Shown: piece after piece, positions 1 to 7,225 of the stretch
Layout of the letters: each line of letters starts with the position of its first letter
Numbering within the stretch: the first letter of the stretch is position 1
NCBI GenBank assembly: GCA_023408075.1
Contig: JAEYKW010000035.1
Coordinates: 1 to 8,737 of the forward strand
Source of the DNA: Bacillota bacterium
GTDB taxonomy: Bacteria; Bacillota; Clostridia; Christensenellales; SZUA-584
DNA: 8,737 bases
Direction: 5' to 3'
The notes under the pieces: generated by a model
Database searches by the model: none
The model's input: the letters and a program-made list of their open reading frames with translations, nothing else
Told to the model about the DNA's origin: nothing
Translations under genes and position numbers: made by a program

Positions 1-13
1 GAGCAGACAGGTT

Positions 14-1753
14 ATGATATCTTTAACGATAGATGGAGTCAAAGTGGAAGTTCCTGATAACACTTCGGTTCTCGAAGCGGCCAGGGCTGCCAGCATTAAA
101 ATACCGACGCTTTGCTATTTGAAAGGCATTAACGCCATCGGCGCCTGCCGCATGTGCCTCGTCGAAATGATTGAAGGAGGCCGCGGCCTTCAGGCGGCCT
201 GCGTGCTGCCCGCTGCGAACGGCATGGTGATTTCCACGAAGTCCAAAGCCGTGCAGGAAGCGCGCCGCGTAAACTTAGAGCTGATACTCTCCAACCACGA
301 CAAGCGCTGCCTCAGCTGCGTGAGAAACCGCAGCTGCGAGCTGCAGCAGCTTTGTGAAGAGCTCAACGTGGAAGACGTGCCGTATGAAGGCCACAGCTTC
401 GACCGTCCGCTCGACACGGGTTCCCCCTCGGTCATCAGAGACCCCAACAAATGCATACTGTGCCGCCGCTGCGTCGCGGTTTGCGGCAACGTGCAGAAAA
501 TCGGCGCGGTGGGCGCAACCGAACGCGGCTTCCGTACCATTGTGGAGCCGGTGTTCGGCAAATCTTTAAAGGATGTGCCGTGCGTGAACTGCGGACAGTG
601 CATCATCGCCTGTCCGGTCGGCGCGCTGACCGAAAAGAGCGAGATTCAAAACGTGTGGGATGCGATCAACGATCCCCAAAAACATGTGGTCGTGCAGACG
701 GCTCCCGCCGTGCGTTTCGGCCTCGGCGAAGAGTTTGGCATTCCGGTGGGCACCAGCGTGACGGGCAAAATGGCCACGGCGCTGCGCCGCATGGGCTTTG
801 ATAAAACCTTCGACGTCGATTTCAGCGCGGACTTAACCATTATGGAAGAAGGCACCGAGCTGATCGGCCGCATCAAGAACGGCGGCAAGCTGCCCATGAT
901 CACATCGTGCAGTCCCGGCTGGATCAAATACTGCGAGCATTTCTTCCCGGATTTCCTCGACAATCTTTCGTCGTGCAAATCGCCCCATCAGATGGGCGGC
1001 GCGGTGATCAAGAGCTATTACGCGCAGAAGATGGGCCTCGACCCGAAGGACATCTACGTGGTCTCCATCATGCCGTGCACCGCGAAGAAGTTTGAAAAGG
1101 AACGCGACGAGATGGCGGTGAACGGCCTTCGGGACGTGGACGCCGTGCTGACGACGCGCGAGCTCGCCCGCATGATCAAGCAGGCCAATATCGACTTTAA
1201 AAACCTGCCCGAAACCGATTTTGACCGTGTGCTCGGCGAATCGACGGGCGCGGCGGTTATATTCGGCGCAACAGGCGGCGTGATGGAAGCGGCGCTTCGT
1301 ACCGTGGCCGATATCCTCTCCGGCGAAGACTTACAGGACATCGACTACGAATGCGTACGCGGCATTGACGGCGTCAAGGAAGCCACGGTGTGCGTGGGCG
1401 GCATGGACATCAAGGTCGCGGTCGCGAGCGGCACAGGCAACGCCAAGAAGCTGCTCGAAGCCGTGCGCAGAGGCGAGAAGGAATATCACTTCATCGAAGT
1501 GATGGGCTGCCCCGGCGGCTGCGTGACGGGCGGCGGACAGCCGATTGTCTCCGCACAGGATAAGCTCAGCATCAACCCGTATGTGCTGCGCGCCAAGGCG
1601 ACCTATGCCGAGGATGCGAGGAAACCCAAGAGAAAATCGCATCAGAACGAGGAAATACAGCTGCTCTATAAGGAGTTCCTCGGCGAGCCCAACAGCCACA
1701 AGGCCCACGAGCTGCTCCACACGCATTATCACGCGAGACCGAAATACCAGTAA
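14..1753 (+). CDS. hydA: [FeFe] hydrogenase catalytic subunit, NAD(H)-linked bifurcating type (HydA/HndD-like)
   Basis: This is the H2-producing or H2-oxidising catalytic subunit, cytoplasmic, and probably part of a HydABC/Hnd complex that couples NADH and ferredoxin to H2. Domains in order: a 2Fe-2S ferredoxin domain (Cys34, 45, 48, 63); a His-Cys3 4Fe-4S site (His95, Cys99, 102, 108); two 4Fe-4S sites (Cys147/150/153/157 and Cys190/193/196/200); the H-cluster domain with L1 TSCSPGW (297-303), L2 MPCTAKKFE (353-361) and L3 from Glu495 to Pro510 with Cys499 and Cys503; and a C-terminal small-subunit-like tail (about 525-579). The 579-residue length is normal for this class. L1 has Ser300 where many enzymes have a second Cys. 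The ATG overlaps a TGA at 15-17 in another frame, so an upstream gene (probably the NuoF-like subunit) may end by ATGA overlap, but too little is visible to show it. The ribosome binding site is weak, which fits translational coupling. The family assignment is certain; the bifurcating partner is inferred. Confidence 0.97.
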   Translation: MISLTIDGVKVEVPDNTSVLEAARAASIKIPTLCYLKGINAIGACRMCLVEMIEGGRGLQAACVLPAANGMVISTKSKAVQEARRVNLELILSNHDKRCLSCVRNRSCELQQLCEELNVEDVPYEGHSFDRPLDTGSPSVIRDPNKCILCRRCVAVCGNVQKIGAVGATERGFRTIVEPVFGKSLKDVPCVNCGQCIIACPVGALTEKSEIQNVWDAINDPQKHVVVQTAPAVRFGLGEEFGIPVGTSVTGKMATALRRMGFDKTFDVDFSADLTIMEEGTELIGRIKNGGKLPMITSCSPGWIKYCEHFFPDFLDNLSSCKSPHQMGGAVIKSYYAQKMGLDPKDIYVVSIMPCTAKKFEKERDEMAVNGLRDVDAVLTTRELARMIKQANIDFKNLPETDFDRVLGESTGAAVIFGATGGVMEAALRTVADILSGEDLQDIDYECVRGIDGVKEATVCVGGMDIKVAVASGTGNAKKLLEAVRRGEKEYHFIEVMGCPGGCVTGGGQPIVSAQDKLSINPYVLRAKATYAEDARKPKRKSHQNEEIQLLYKEFLGEPNSHKAHELLHTHYHARPKYQ

Positions 1754-1760
1754 GCTTTAC

Positions 1761-1790
1761 AGAACCGCCGGACCATCCGGCGGTTCTTTT
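1761..1790 (+). terminator. Rho-independent terminator after the hydrogenase gene
   Basis: A perfect 12-bp stem (arm AGAACCGCCGGA at 1761-1772 pairing with 1776-1787) has a 3-nt loop and ends in a T run (1787-1790). It begins 7 bases after the hydrogenase stop codon and marks the 3' end of that operon, so the next gene is a separate transcription unit. Confidence 0.92.
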
Positions 1791-1808
1791 CATATCTACT
1801 GAAAAATT

Positions 1809-1851
1809 CTCCCTTGGGAGTATGGCAATTTCTGCGTATTTCCGCGATAAT
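1809..1851 (+). promoter_or_regulatory. Candidate promoter and operator for the MotA-like/LuxR pair
   Basis: A short dyad, CTCCC-TT-GGGAG, lies at 1809-1820. It is followed by a -10-like GATAAT at 1846-1851, with a poor -35 match (TGGCAA, 1823-1828) 17 bases upstream of it. A promoter is needed here because a terminator precedes the region. The dyad sits just upstream of the proposed -35 and could be an operator, possibly for the LuxR-type product of the same unit. The dyad and -10 are visible; the regulatory role is inferred and weakly supported. Confidence 0.35.
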
Positions 1852-1885
1852 ATGAGCAAACCCCATCATTTCTAGAGGTATTGCG

Positions 1886-2326
1886 ATGTTTATCATAGGA
1901 ATTGTGATCTTTCTGGCGCTGCTCGCTGGTGTGGCGTTTTTATCCGGAGCGCCGCTGATTTATCTGGATCTTCCCAGCCTAGCTGTGATTCTGACGCTGT
2001 CCTTAGCTGTATTGCTGATCTCCGGTCTGCTCGGTGATTTCTTTAAAGGCTTTAAGCTCATGACACAAAAAGAAAATATATACTCCTCAATTGAGCTCAA
2101 AAGAATAGGTGAAGCCTTAAAACTATCAATCCGCACAGTTTTGTTGTCCGGCGTTTTCGGCACTCTCACGGGACTCATAGGGTCTCTTAGTAATCTCAGC
2201 GACCCGGCTTCCATACCGCAAAGCTTCGGCGCAGCGGCACTGACGCTGCTCTATGCGATTGTGCTGACCTTTATACTTCTGCCGGTGCAAGCCAAAGCCA
2301 AAGCCGTTCTCGCAACGCTGGAATAG
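1886..2326 (+). CDS. Minimal MotA/TolQ/ExbB-like four-helix membrane protein
   Basis: This 146-residue, very hydrophobic protein has four likely membrane helices at about 2-20, 30-50, 82-101 and 114-136. Two places recall MotA proton-channel subunits: a DLPSL segment (28-32) entering helix 2, and a C-terminal block with Leu-Ser-Asp-Pro (104-107), a LTLLY stretch in helix 4 and a LLP followed by Lys-rich residues (131-139). MotA proteins are roughly 250-290 residues. This one has only about 30 residues between helices 2 and 3, so the large cytoplasmic loop that contacts the flagellar rotor is missing. No MotB or ExbD partner is in the window, so a stator role is unlikely. The start has an AGAGG site (1874-1878) 7 bases upstream. 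It is followed after 12 bases by a membrane-bound LuxR-type regulator with the same helix layout, implying one operon and a joint role. The family match is from motif memory; function is unknown. Confidence 0.8.
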   Translation: MFIIGIVIFLALLAGVAFLSGAPLIYLDLPSLAVILTLSLAVLLISGLLGDFFKGFKLMTQKENIYSSIELKRIGEALKLSIRTVLLSGVFGTLTGLIGSLSNLSDPASIPQSFGAAALTLLYAIVLTFILLPVQAKAKAVLATLE

Positions 2327-2338
2327 CAGGGCGGCTCT

Positions 2339-2974
2339 ATGAAGAAACGTTTAGGCTTCATATCCGCCTTTGTGCTTTATCTCGCAATGCTGACGGTTTT
2401 GATGCGGTTTGATCTCACGTTAATGATACAGCCTTTGCCGCTCGCCTGTGTGGCGGCCGGCATTGTCATACTCACGCTGTTCCGGTACAAAAAAGGAATG
2501 CCGCTTCGCAGGGTACTCAAATTCGCGCGTTGGAACGCGCTCTTTTCGGGCGCGCTTATATCGCTGCTCTCGCTGCTTTCCGCGATATCCAAAGGCGCGG
2601 TCAATACCGCAGTGCTGCTGCGAAATATTGTTCCGCTTATCTATGGCATGATTGTATACATGTTTTTTTCTCTCGTGTTATCCTTCACGAAAAGCGATCG
2701 GGGCACGGATTCGGGCACGAATGACTTGCTTAACACTGAAACAGCGCTGCCTGTGTTCAGGCAAAAGGGCTTTTCGGAGCGTGAATGTCACGTCGCGCTG
2801 AAGCTGCTCGAAGGCTTACCCAACAAGCAGATTGCAAGCCAGCTCTATATTTCCGAGTCTACGGTGAAAAAGCACATACAAAACCTGTTCAGAAAGTGCG
2901 GCGCCGCGGACAGACATGATTTCATCCGTCTGTACACGCAATGGGTGAAGGACCAAAATATTGCGATTAAATGA
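2339..2974 (+). CDS. Membrane-anchored LuxR-family transcriptional regulator
   Basis: This 211-residue protein has two halves. The first (1-116) has four predicted membrane helices at about 5-23, 30-48, 67-86 and 92-115, with a basic loop near 49-66. A polar linker (117-135) joins it to a C-terminal LuxR/GerE helix-turn-helix (about 140-205). That domain has the GFSEREC start (144-150), the NKQIASQLYIS helix-turn segment (162-172) and the recognition helix ESTVKKHIQNLFRKCG (173-188). A positive N terminus and an even number of helices put the DNA-binding domain in the cytoplasm. There is no receiver or kinase domain, so it is a one-component, membrane-tethered regulator whose signal should come through the membrane part. 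The start follows an AGGG site (2328-2331), 12 bases after the MotA-like gene's stop, so the two are co-transcribed. The DNA-binding family is certain; the signal and targets are unknown. Confidence 0.92.
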   Translation: MKKRLGFISAFVLYLAMLTVLMRFDLTLMIQPLPLACVAAGIVILTLFRYKKGMPLRRVLKFARWNALFSGALISLLSLLSAISKGAVNTAVLLRNIVPLIYGMIVYMFFSLVLSFTKSDRGTDSGTNDLLNTETALPVFRQKGFSERECHVALKLLEGLPNKQIASQLYISESTVKKHIQNLFRKCGAADRHDFIRLYTQWVKDQNIAIK

Positions 2975-3000
2975 ACCTTACTGACTGCTTCTTGATATTC

Positions 3001-3029
3001 ACAGCCCCGGAAATTTCCGGGGCTGTTTC
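3001..3029 (+). terminator. Perfect palindromic terminator between convergent genes
   Basis: Bases 3001-3026 form a perfect 26-base palindrome with arms ACAGCCCCGG and CCGGGGCTGT around AAATTT, followed by TTT on the + strand. It lies 27 bases after the LuxR-type gene. It also sits just beyond the stop of the - strand SEC-C gene. The - strand side lacks a T run, so termination in that direction is less certain. Confidence 0.85.
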
Positions 3030-3034
3030 AATTC

Positions 3035-4156
3035 TTACTCGTCCTGCTGCTCTTTTCCGCAGCAATTCTTGTATTTCTTGCCGCTGCCGCAAAGGCATGG
3101 CTCGTTTCTTCCTGTTTTCTGCGGAAAAGCGATCACATTGCTTTTTCTCTGTGCCGCACTTTGCGGCTTAGGCCCGAACGCTCTTTGAGATAATTCTCTC
3201 GGCGTAAAGCCTTTATTGATCCACAGCGGCGTGTCGTTGTAAAATTCCATCAACAAATCGAAGAAGCGTTTAATCTCCTCATCCGAATCCCAAATCAGTT
3301 CATGCATAAATTCAGGATCAAAACGACTCATCTCCAGCTGACAGCCATAATCTACAGCCTCCATGATAAGGCTCAACATCGCTTCCTGCTTGCTCATACC
3401 TTTTTCGCACATGATTTTAACGAGCTTATCAAAATTCTTCGGTGTTTTCACAAAACCCCTTAAAAACATATCGATATACTCTTCTTTGCTGTATTCACGG
3501 TACGGAATATGCGTGCGCTCCCGTATGGCCGAATACCATTCCGACATATTATCAACAGTATGGTAAAACCACCATGTTTCATCCTCAACGGAAACGTATA
3601 TCAATACCAAATGCAAATTTGTTCTGTGGTATATAAACGATCTGATTTTCTCCGCTTCTATCTGAGGAAAGCACCTGCTAAGTATCTTAATGAACTGTCC
3701 TTCTTCTATGAAGCCGTATGCAATGAAAATACCCAGCACGCAGTTCTCCATTTCCTGCATTTCAACGGCAATATCTTTAATACTTGGTAATCTTTTGCGA
3801 ATGAATTCTCCCAAAAAATCAGCAATGTGAATTCCTCCGTTTTTATACTGAACGAGCCCCCACACCTCAAGCTGCGGGCGCACATCATCGAGCATGGCCT
3901 GCGCCTTTTTTTCCTTACTTTGCAGCGGCACCTGACCGTTTATTTTCTGCTCGAAAACCTCACTGATAAACAATAAAGCGTGAAGGCTCAGCATTGATAA
4001 AAAATTTTCTGTGTTTTCCATATAGATTTGCGCAAGCTTTTGTGCCATCTTTTCTTTGTTCCAAGATGACGGCATGTCCTCACCAAAATGTATGGCATTA
4101 GCCTGCATATCCGATTTGTGCAGGTTCATAAGACATTGAACAATATCCTGACTCAT
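3035..4156 (-). CDS. SEC-C metal-binding motif protein of unknown function
   Basis: This 373-residue soluble protein has no signal peptide or membrane helix. Its C terminus carries a complete SEC-C motif, Cys354-x-Cys356-x8-Cys365-Cys366 with the usual GRNEPCLCGSGKKYKNCC form, which binds Zn2+ in SecA and many accessory proteins. A basic, proline- and alanine-containing linker (about 328-350) separates it from a mostly helical body (1-325) that I do not recognise. The body includes an aromatic segment with a Trp-Trp pair near 195 and a LWINKGFTPREL block (311-322). The gene is visibly more A+T-rich than its neighbours and is flanked by terminators on both sides, so it looks like a single-gene unit. 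An AGAGG lies about 11 bases before the ATG, a loose fit. The upstream 4157-4257 stretch has -10-like boxes (TATACT at 4184-4179 and TATAAT at 4242-4237, - strand) but no good -35. SEC-C is certain; the role is unknown. Confidence 0.9.
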   Translation of the reverse strand: MSQDIVQCLMNLHKSDMQANAIHFGEDMPSSWNKEKMAQKLAQIYMENTENFLSMLSLHALLFISEVFEQKINGQVPLQSKEKKAQAMLDDVRPQLEVWGLVQYKNGGIHIADFLGEFIRKRLPSIKDIAVEMQEMENCVLGIFIAYGFIEEGQFIKILSRCFPQIEAEKIRSFIYHRTNLHLVLIYVSVEDETWWFYHTVDNMSEWYSAIRERTHIPYREYSKEEYIDMFLRGFVKTPKNFDKLVKIMCEKGMSKQEAMLSLIMEAVDYGCQLEMSRFDPEFMHELIWDSDEEIKRFFDLLMEFYNDTPLWINKGFTPRELSQRAFGPKPQSAAQRKSNVIAFPQKTGRNEPCLCGSGKKYKNCCGKEQQDE

Positions 4157-4257
4157 TTCTCTTATAACCTCTTTATTCAGTATACTTCATTTTATATTTA
4201 CACTTTCGCATTGTTTATATTATCACATATTTCACCATTATAAATCGTAAAGTTAAT

Positions 4258-4294
4258 AAAAAAAGCCCTGACATCAGCATTTGAAGTCAGGACT
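4258..4294 (-). terminator. Rho-independent terminator of the TelA operon
   Basis: Read on the - strand, a 9-bp stem (4294-4286 with 4272-4264, one G-U pair, plus a possible 3-bp extension after a mismatch) is followed by seven T residues (4264-4258). It starts 12 bases after the telA stop. The + strand side is also T-rich, so the hairpin could stop transcription in both directions. Confidence 0.9.
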
Positions 4295-4306
4295 TCTTCT
4301 TTTTTT

Positions 4307-5443
4307 CTAATTAATTGCACTGCCCTTTTCGAGCTTGCGTATCTGGACTTCGCCCTCATCCGCCATCTGCTTGAAGGCCGCAATCGTCTGCTGCATCACA
4401 GGCAATGCCTGCTGCTTGTAGGTGCTGATGGCTTCCACCGCCGCCATAAGGTCGGCAAACGATGCTTTGAGCGTTTCCACGGAAACGCCGGTCTGCATCG
4501 ACTCCGTATGGATTTCTGCGCCCTGCTCTTTGAGCATCTTCGACGTACTGGATATCAGATTGTTCGTCGTTTCGTTGAGCATCTGAATTTTCTTAAGCAC
4601 GATACGCTGATTGTAAAGCGCGCTCGCCACCATCACAGCCGTGCGCAGCGCCGATATCGTCACGCTCTTGGCGCGGTCCACCCCGCGGATAAGCTCTTTG
4701 TTGTTGCGGCGCACAATTTCCATCGCAATGATCCCCTGATGGTTCACGACGATCATCTGCTGCATATCCATAAGCCTTTGCCTCAGCGGAAACATGACCT
4801 CTTCCTCGATGAACTTGACTTTCTCGGCATCGATGCCTTCGGCCTTGGCTTTTTCGAGCCGCGCCGTCAGTTCCTCGTCCATCAACGTGCCAAGCGCAAT
4901 TTCCTGATTGATTTTCTTCGTCAGCTCTCGAAGGGCTCCCTCTTCTATTTCGAGCGTGGTATTGTCGTTATTAAGGGCGCTGCGGCCTTTGTCGAGCGAT
5001 GAAATGATGTCTGCGATAACGGTATCCGCCTTCTCGTAACGCTGGAAATAGGCGCGTATGGGGTTGAATATCTTGCCGAGGACACCCGTCTTTGCAAAAT
5101 CCAGCAAGCTCGGGTCAAGATCTTTGATTTCGCGGTGGAGGTCCATCAGGCTTTTTGATACCTGACCGCCTTCGCTGCCCGCTTTTGAAAGCTTGCCCAC
5201 AGTGATGGCCATCAGTGAATTCTTCGATGCGGATTGCTGCATGGTATCCCGGCCGAACGCCTCAATACTTTTCACGAGCGACATTCTCTCGCCTGTCGCT
5301 CCCGTATCGGCCTGCATCAGCGCCGTGACGTTCTGGTCAGCCTGTGCTTTGAGCTTTTTCTGTTCTTCCGTGGTACTGCCGAGTTCCTCGACGACTTCTT
5401 TTTTCACCTGTTCCGGGTCTGATATCTGCATACTGAAGCCCAA
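4307..5443 (-). CDS. telA: TelA/KlaA family toxic anion resistance protein
   Basis: This 378-residue, almost wholly helical cytoplasmic protein is of the TelA family (tellurite/toxic-anion resistance, YaaN-like). What shows this is the overall length and charge pattern and the long amphipathic helices. The conserved C-terminal region (about 300-365) has a TGVSVETLKASFADLMAAVE segment followed by a repeated helical tail. The start is TTG at 5443: an ideal AGGAGG lies 8 bases before it, while the first in-frame ATG, four codons downstream, would be about 20 bases away. It is the last gene of a three-gene operon, starting 21 bases after the VWA gene's stop and closed by a terminator. Family members are found with Ter-type stress genes or with the XpaC-type membrane protein. 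The biochemical activity of TelA is not established, so metal or oxyanion resistance here is inferred from the family. Confidence 0.92.
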   Translation of the reverse strand: MGFSMQISDPEQVKKEVVEELGSTTEEQKKLKAQADQNVTALMQADTGATGERMSLVKSIEAFGRDTMQQSASKNSLMAITVGKLSKAGSEGGQVSKSLMDLHREIKDLDPSLLDFAKTGVLGKIFNPIRAYFQRYEKADTVIADIISSLDKGRSALNNDNTTLEIEEGALRELTKKINQEIALGTLMDEELTARLEKAKAEGIDAEKVKFIEEEVMFPLRQRLMDMQQMIVVNHQGIIAMEIVRRNNKELIRGVDRAKSVTISALRTAVMVASALYNQRIVLKKIQMLNETTNNLISSTSKMLKEQGAEIHTESMQTGVSVETLKASFADLMAAVEAISTYKQQALPVMQQTIAAFKQMADEGEVQIRKLEKGSAIN

Positions 5444-5451
5444 TATCTTAT

Positions 5452-5457
5452 CCTCCT
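5452..5457 (-). promoter_or_regulatory. Ribosome binding site fixing the TTG start of telA
   Basis: AGGAGG on the - strand, within AAAAGGAGG, is 8 bases from the TTG codon at 5443-5441. This spacing supports the TTG start over the internal ATG at 5431-5429. Confidence 0.85.
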
Positions 5458-5464
5458 TTTTTTC

Positions 5465-7153
5465 TTACATTTCTGCGTTAAACAAATTCGTAATCTTGTA
5501 AACGACATCCTCAGTATCCGCATTGATGCTGGCAGCCTCATTGATGGAGGAAATGCTTTGGAGGACATCAAGATCGGCGTTATACCCAATCGTGCAGACA
5601 GGCACCTTGAGCCCCGCGATCATATTCTGCGCCTGCCCGAGCGTGTAGCCTGTGTTCGTCTCCCCGTCGGTGAGCACGAACAGCATCAGCTTCGCGTTGG
5701 GGTGGTCGGCCTTGGCGTCCTGAAGCATCTTTTCCCCGGCGATGATGCCGTCGAACATTGCGGTGCCGCCCGAGGCGCTCATGCTCTTCACCGCGCCGGT
5801 AAACAGCGAGCGCTGGTTAAGGTCGAATTTGCCGATAGGCAGCGCGATGCTGACTTCGTCGCTGAATGTGACGAGACCGACAGAGCAGTCCTGATTGATG
5901 TAGTTGGAGCCGTTGAGCAGTGATCTTTTGAGGTTGTTGAGCGGTTCGCCGTCCATGCTGCCCGATACGTCGGCCACGAATACCGCGACGATCTCCTTAC
6001 TGCTGTTCTTCTTGTCCTTCCAGAGTTTCTGAGCCTGGGAGAGCTTTGACCCGTCCATGTCCGCGATATCCGGCGTATAATCATCGTATTGATTAAATCC
6101 GTATTCGGTGGCTTTCTGCTGAGAGTCTCTCGACTTGCAAAAATCAATAAACTGCTGCAGAATCTGCTGCTTTTCCTCGGAGATTTTCCCGATTTCGTAG
6201 ACGGGGTTGTCGTGCCGCATGCCAAACGGCGTAAACGTATAATCGGCAATAAGATCCGCCGAATTTGCAAACTGCTGGGATTCAAACACAAAACCGCCGA
6301 GCACGCCCGACGACGCCGAGTCTTTCATTTGCAGCGTGGTATACGCGACGAACGGTACGTTGGCCTGAAACTTCTCAAACTGGCTGGTTGCTGTATCGCT
6401 TAACGGATCGTCTTTGTCGCAGGCATACAGGAGCGACATTAAAAAGTTGGCACCGGTGGAGCTTGCAAACGGATTCGTGTACCCCATGGCCAGTTCGCCC
6501 GCGATGGTGGCCTCTGCGATGGTCCCGACGTTGATCTTTCCGTACTTTTCAATAATCGCATCATTCATTTCCTTCGAAAGCGCGATGCCCGCCACGTTGC
6601 CGGCCAGCCGGTCTTCCACCAGTGTCACATCGATGCCCTTGGCGGTCAGCAGCCCGCCCCAGAGCTCGTTGGAAGGCGAAAAAGCCTCGGGCACGTATTT
6701 GCCGGACGCGATGTAATCGACAGCCGCCCCGGAGGCAATCCCCCGTATGGCAACCGACACAGGCTTGCCGTTAACGGTGGCGCCCGACGCATTGAATTTT
6801 TGAGCCATCTCCACAAGCCACCCGTCCTTGCCCGTCCCCGCTTTTTCGGTTGATGATATGATCTCAACATAGTCGGATGTCGTGTTCTCCACCTGCTGAG
6901 GGTATTTAGATATATCGGGCAGCACGTCCTTCATGTCGGTGGTTTGCAGTTCCACCGCTTCCTTGACCGGTTCCAGCGTCGTGACCTCCATCTGGCTGTA
7001 CATCCTGTCAAGGTCAGACATCGCTTCTTCTCTGGTAATCTGTTTCAACGTTTTACCGGCGTTCTCCGTCAGACCGATGATTCCAAATATCCCGGCAATC
7101 ATAATAACGGCAATACCGACGACAATGAGCAGTCGTTTTGTGTTATTGGCCAT
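5465..7153 (-). CDS. Membrane-anchored solute-binding-like and VWA domain protein
   Basis: This 562-residue protein has a basic N terminus and one membrane helix (about 8-28) with no lipobox Cys, so it is anchored with its bulk outside the cell. A linker (30-90) is followed by a region (about 92-345) resembling ABC-type solute-binding proteins. Its signs are a VEIISSTEKAG start, a SGAAVDYIASGKYVPEAFSPS segment around 141-161 and an internal GNVAGIAL strand. The C-terminal VWA domain (about 385-562) keeps a full MIDAS metal site: DVSGSMDG with Asp395, Ser397 and Ser399, then Thr464 in SGGT, and Asp496 in LTDGE. Such SBP-VWA fusions are known in Gram-positives and are thought to bind a ligand or partner through the metal site. 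The ATG has an AAAGGAG site 7 bases upstream. It lies between a two-helix membrane protein and telA in one operon, suggesting it is the external arm of a TelA complex. The ligand is unknown. Confidence 0.9.
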   Translation of the reverse strand: MANNTKRLLIVVGIAVIMIAGIFGIIGLTENAGKTLKQITREEAMSDLDRMYSQMEVTTLEPVKEAVELQTTDMKDVLPDISKYPQQVENTTSDYVEIISSTEKAGTGKDGWLVEMAQKFNASGATVNGKPVSVAIRGIASGAAVDYIASGKYVPEAFSPSNELWGGLLTAKGIDVTLVEDRLAGNVAGIALSKEMNDAIIEKYGKINVGTIAEATIAGELAMGYTNPFASSTGANFLMSLLYACDKDDPLSDTATSQFEKFQANVPFVAYTTLQMKDSASSGVLGGFVFESQQFANSADLIADYTFTPFGMRHDNPVYEIGKISEEKQQILQQFIDFCKSRDSQQKATEYGFNQYDDYTPDIADMDGSKLSQAQKLWKDKKNSSKEIVAVFVADVSGSMDGEPLNNLKRSLLNGSNYINQDCSVGLVTFSDEVSIALPIGKFDLNQRSLFTGAVKSMSASGGTAMFDGIIAGEKMLQDAKADHPNAKLMLFVLTDGETNTGYTLGQAQNMIAGLKVPVCTIGYNADLDVLQSISSINEAASINADTEDVVYKITNLFNAEM

Positions 7154-7225
7154 TTCTTAACTCCTTTTGATCATAAAAAATTATTGAACCCGGACAGCGC
7201 TGACGTGAATATCATCCCGGGCCCG

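Noticed and set aside
190..606. 138-residue frame on the - strand opposite the hydrogenase gene
   Set aside because: It lies wholly inside a certain gene and encodes the antisense of conserved Fe-S motifs; open antisense frames are expected in such G+C-rich coding DNA.
1331..1732. 133-residue frame on the - strand opposite the hydrogenase C-terminal part
   Set aside because: It is antisense to the conserved L3 motif and C-terminal tail, has no recognisable domain, and is a shadow of codon bias.
2971..3171. 66-residue + strand frame overlapping the LuxR stop
   Set aside because: It runs through the palindromic terminator and into the antisense of the SEC-C motif; its Cys residues come from reading that motif backwards.
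4198..4383. 61-residue - strand frame at the end of telA
   Set aside because: It overlaps telA in another frame and runs through the terminator stem; not a plausible gene.
4508..5002. 164-residue frame on the + strand opposite telA
   Set aside because: It is antisense to a recognised family member, with a His/Arg/Phe-rich composition typical of a reversed coding frame and no domain.
5558..5923. 121-residue frame on the + strand opposite the VWA domain
   Set aside because: It covers the antisense of conserved VWA strands; there is no ribosome binding site or promoter of its own.
7154..7225. Internal promoter or attenuator between the two-span membrane protein and the VWA gene
   Set aside because: A TATGAT is present but lacks a -35, and the CCCGG/CCGGG pairing is only 5 bp with a long loop, so neither is convincing.
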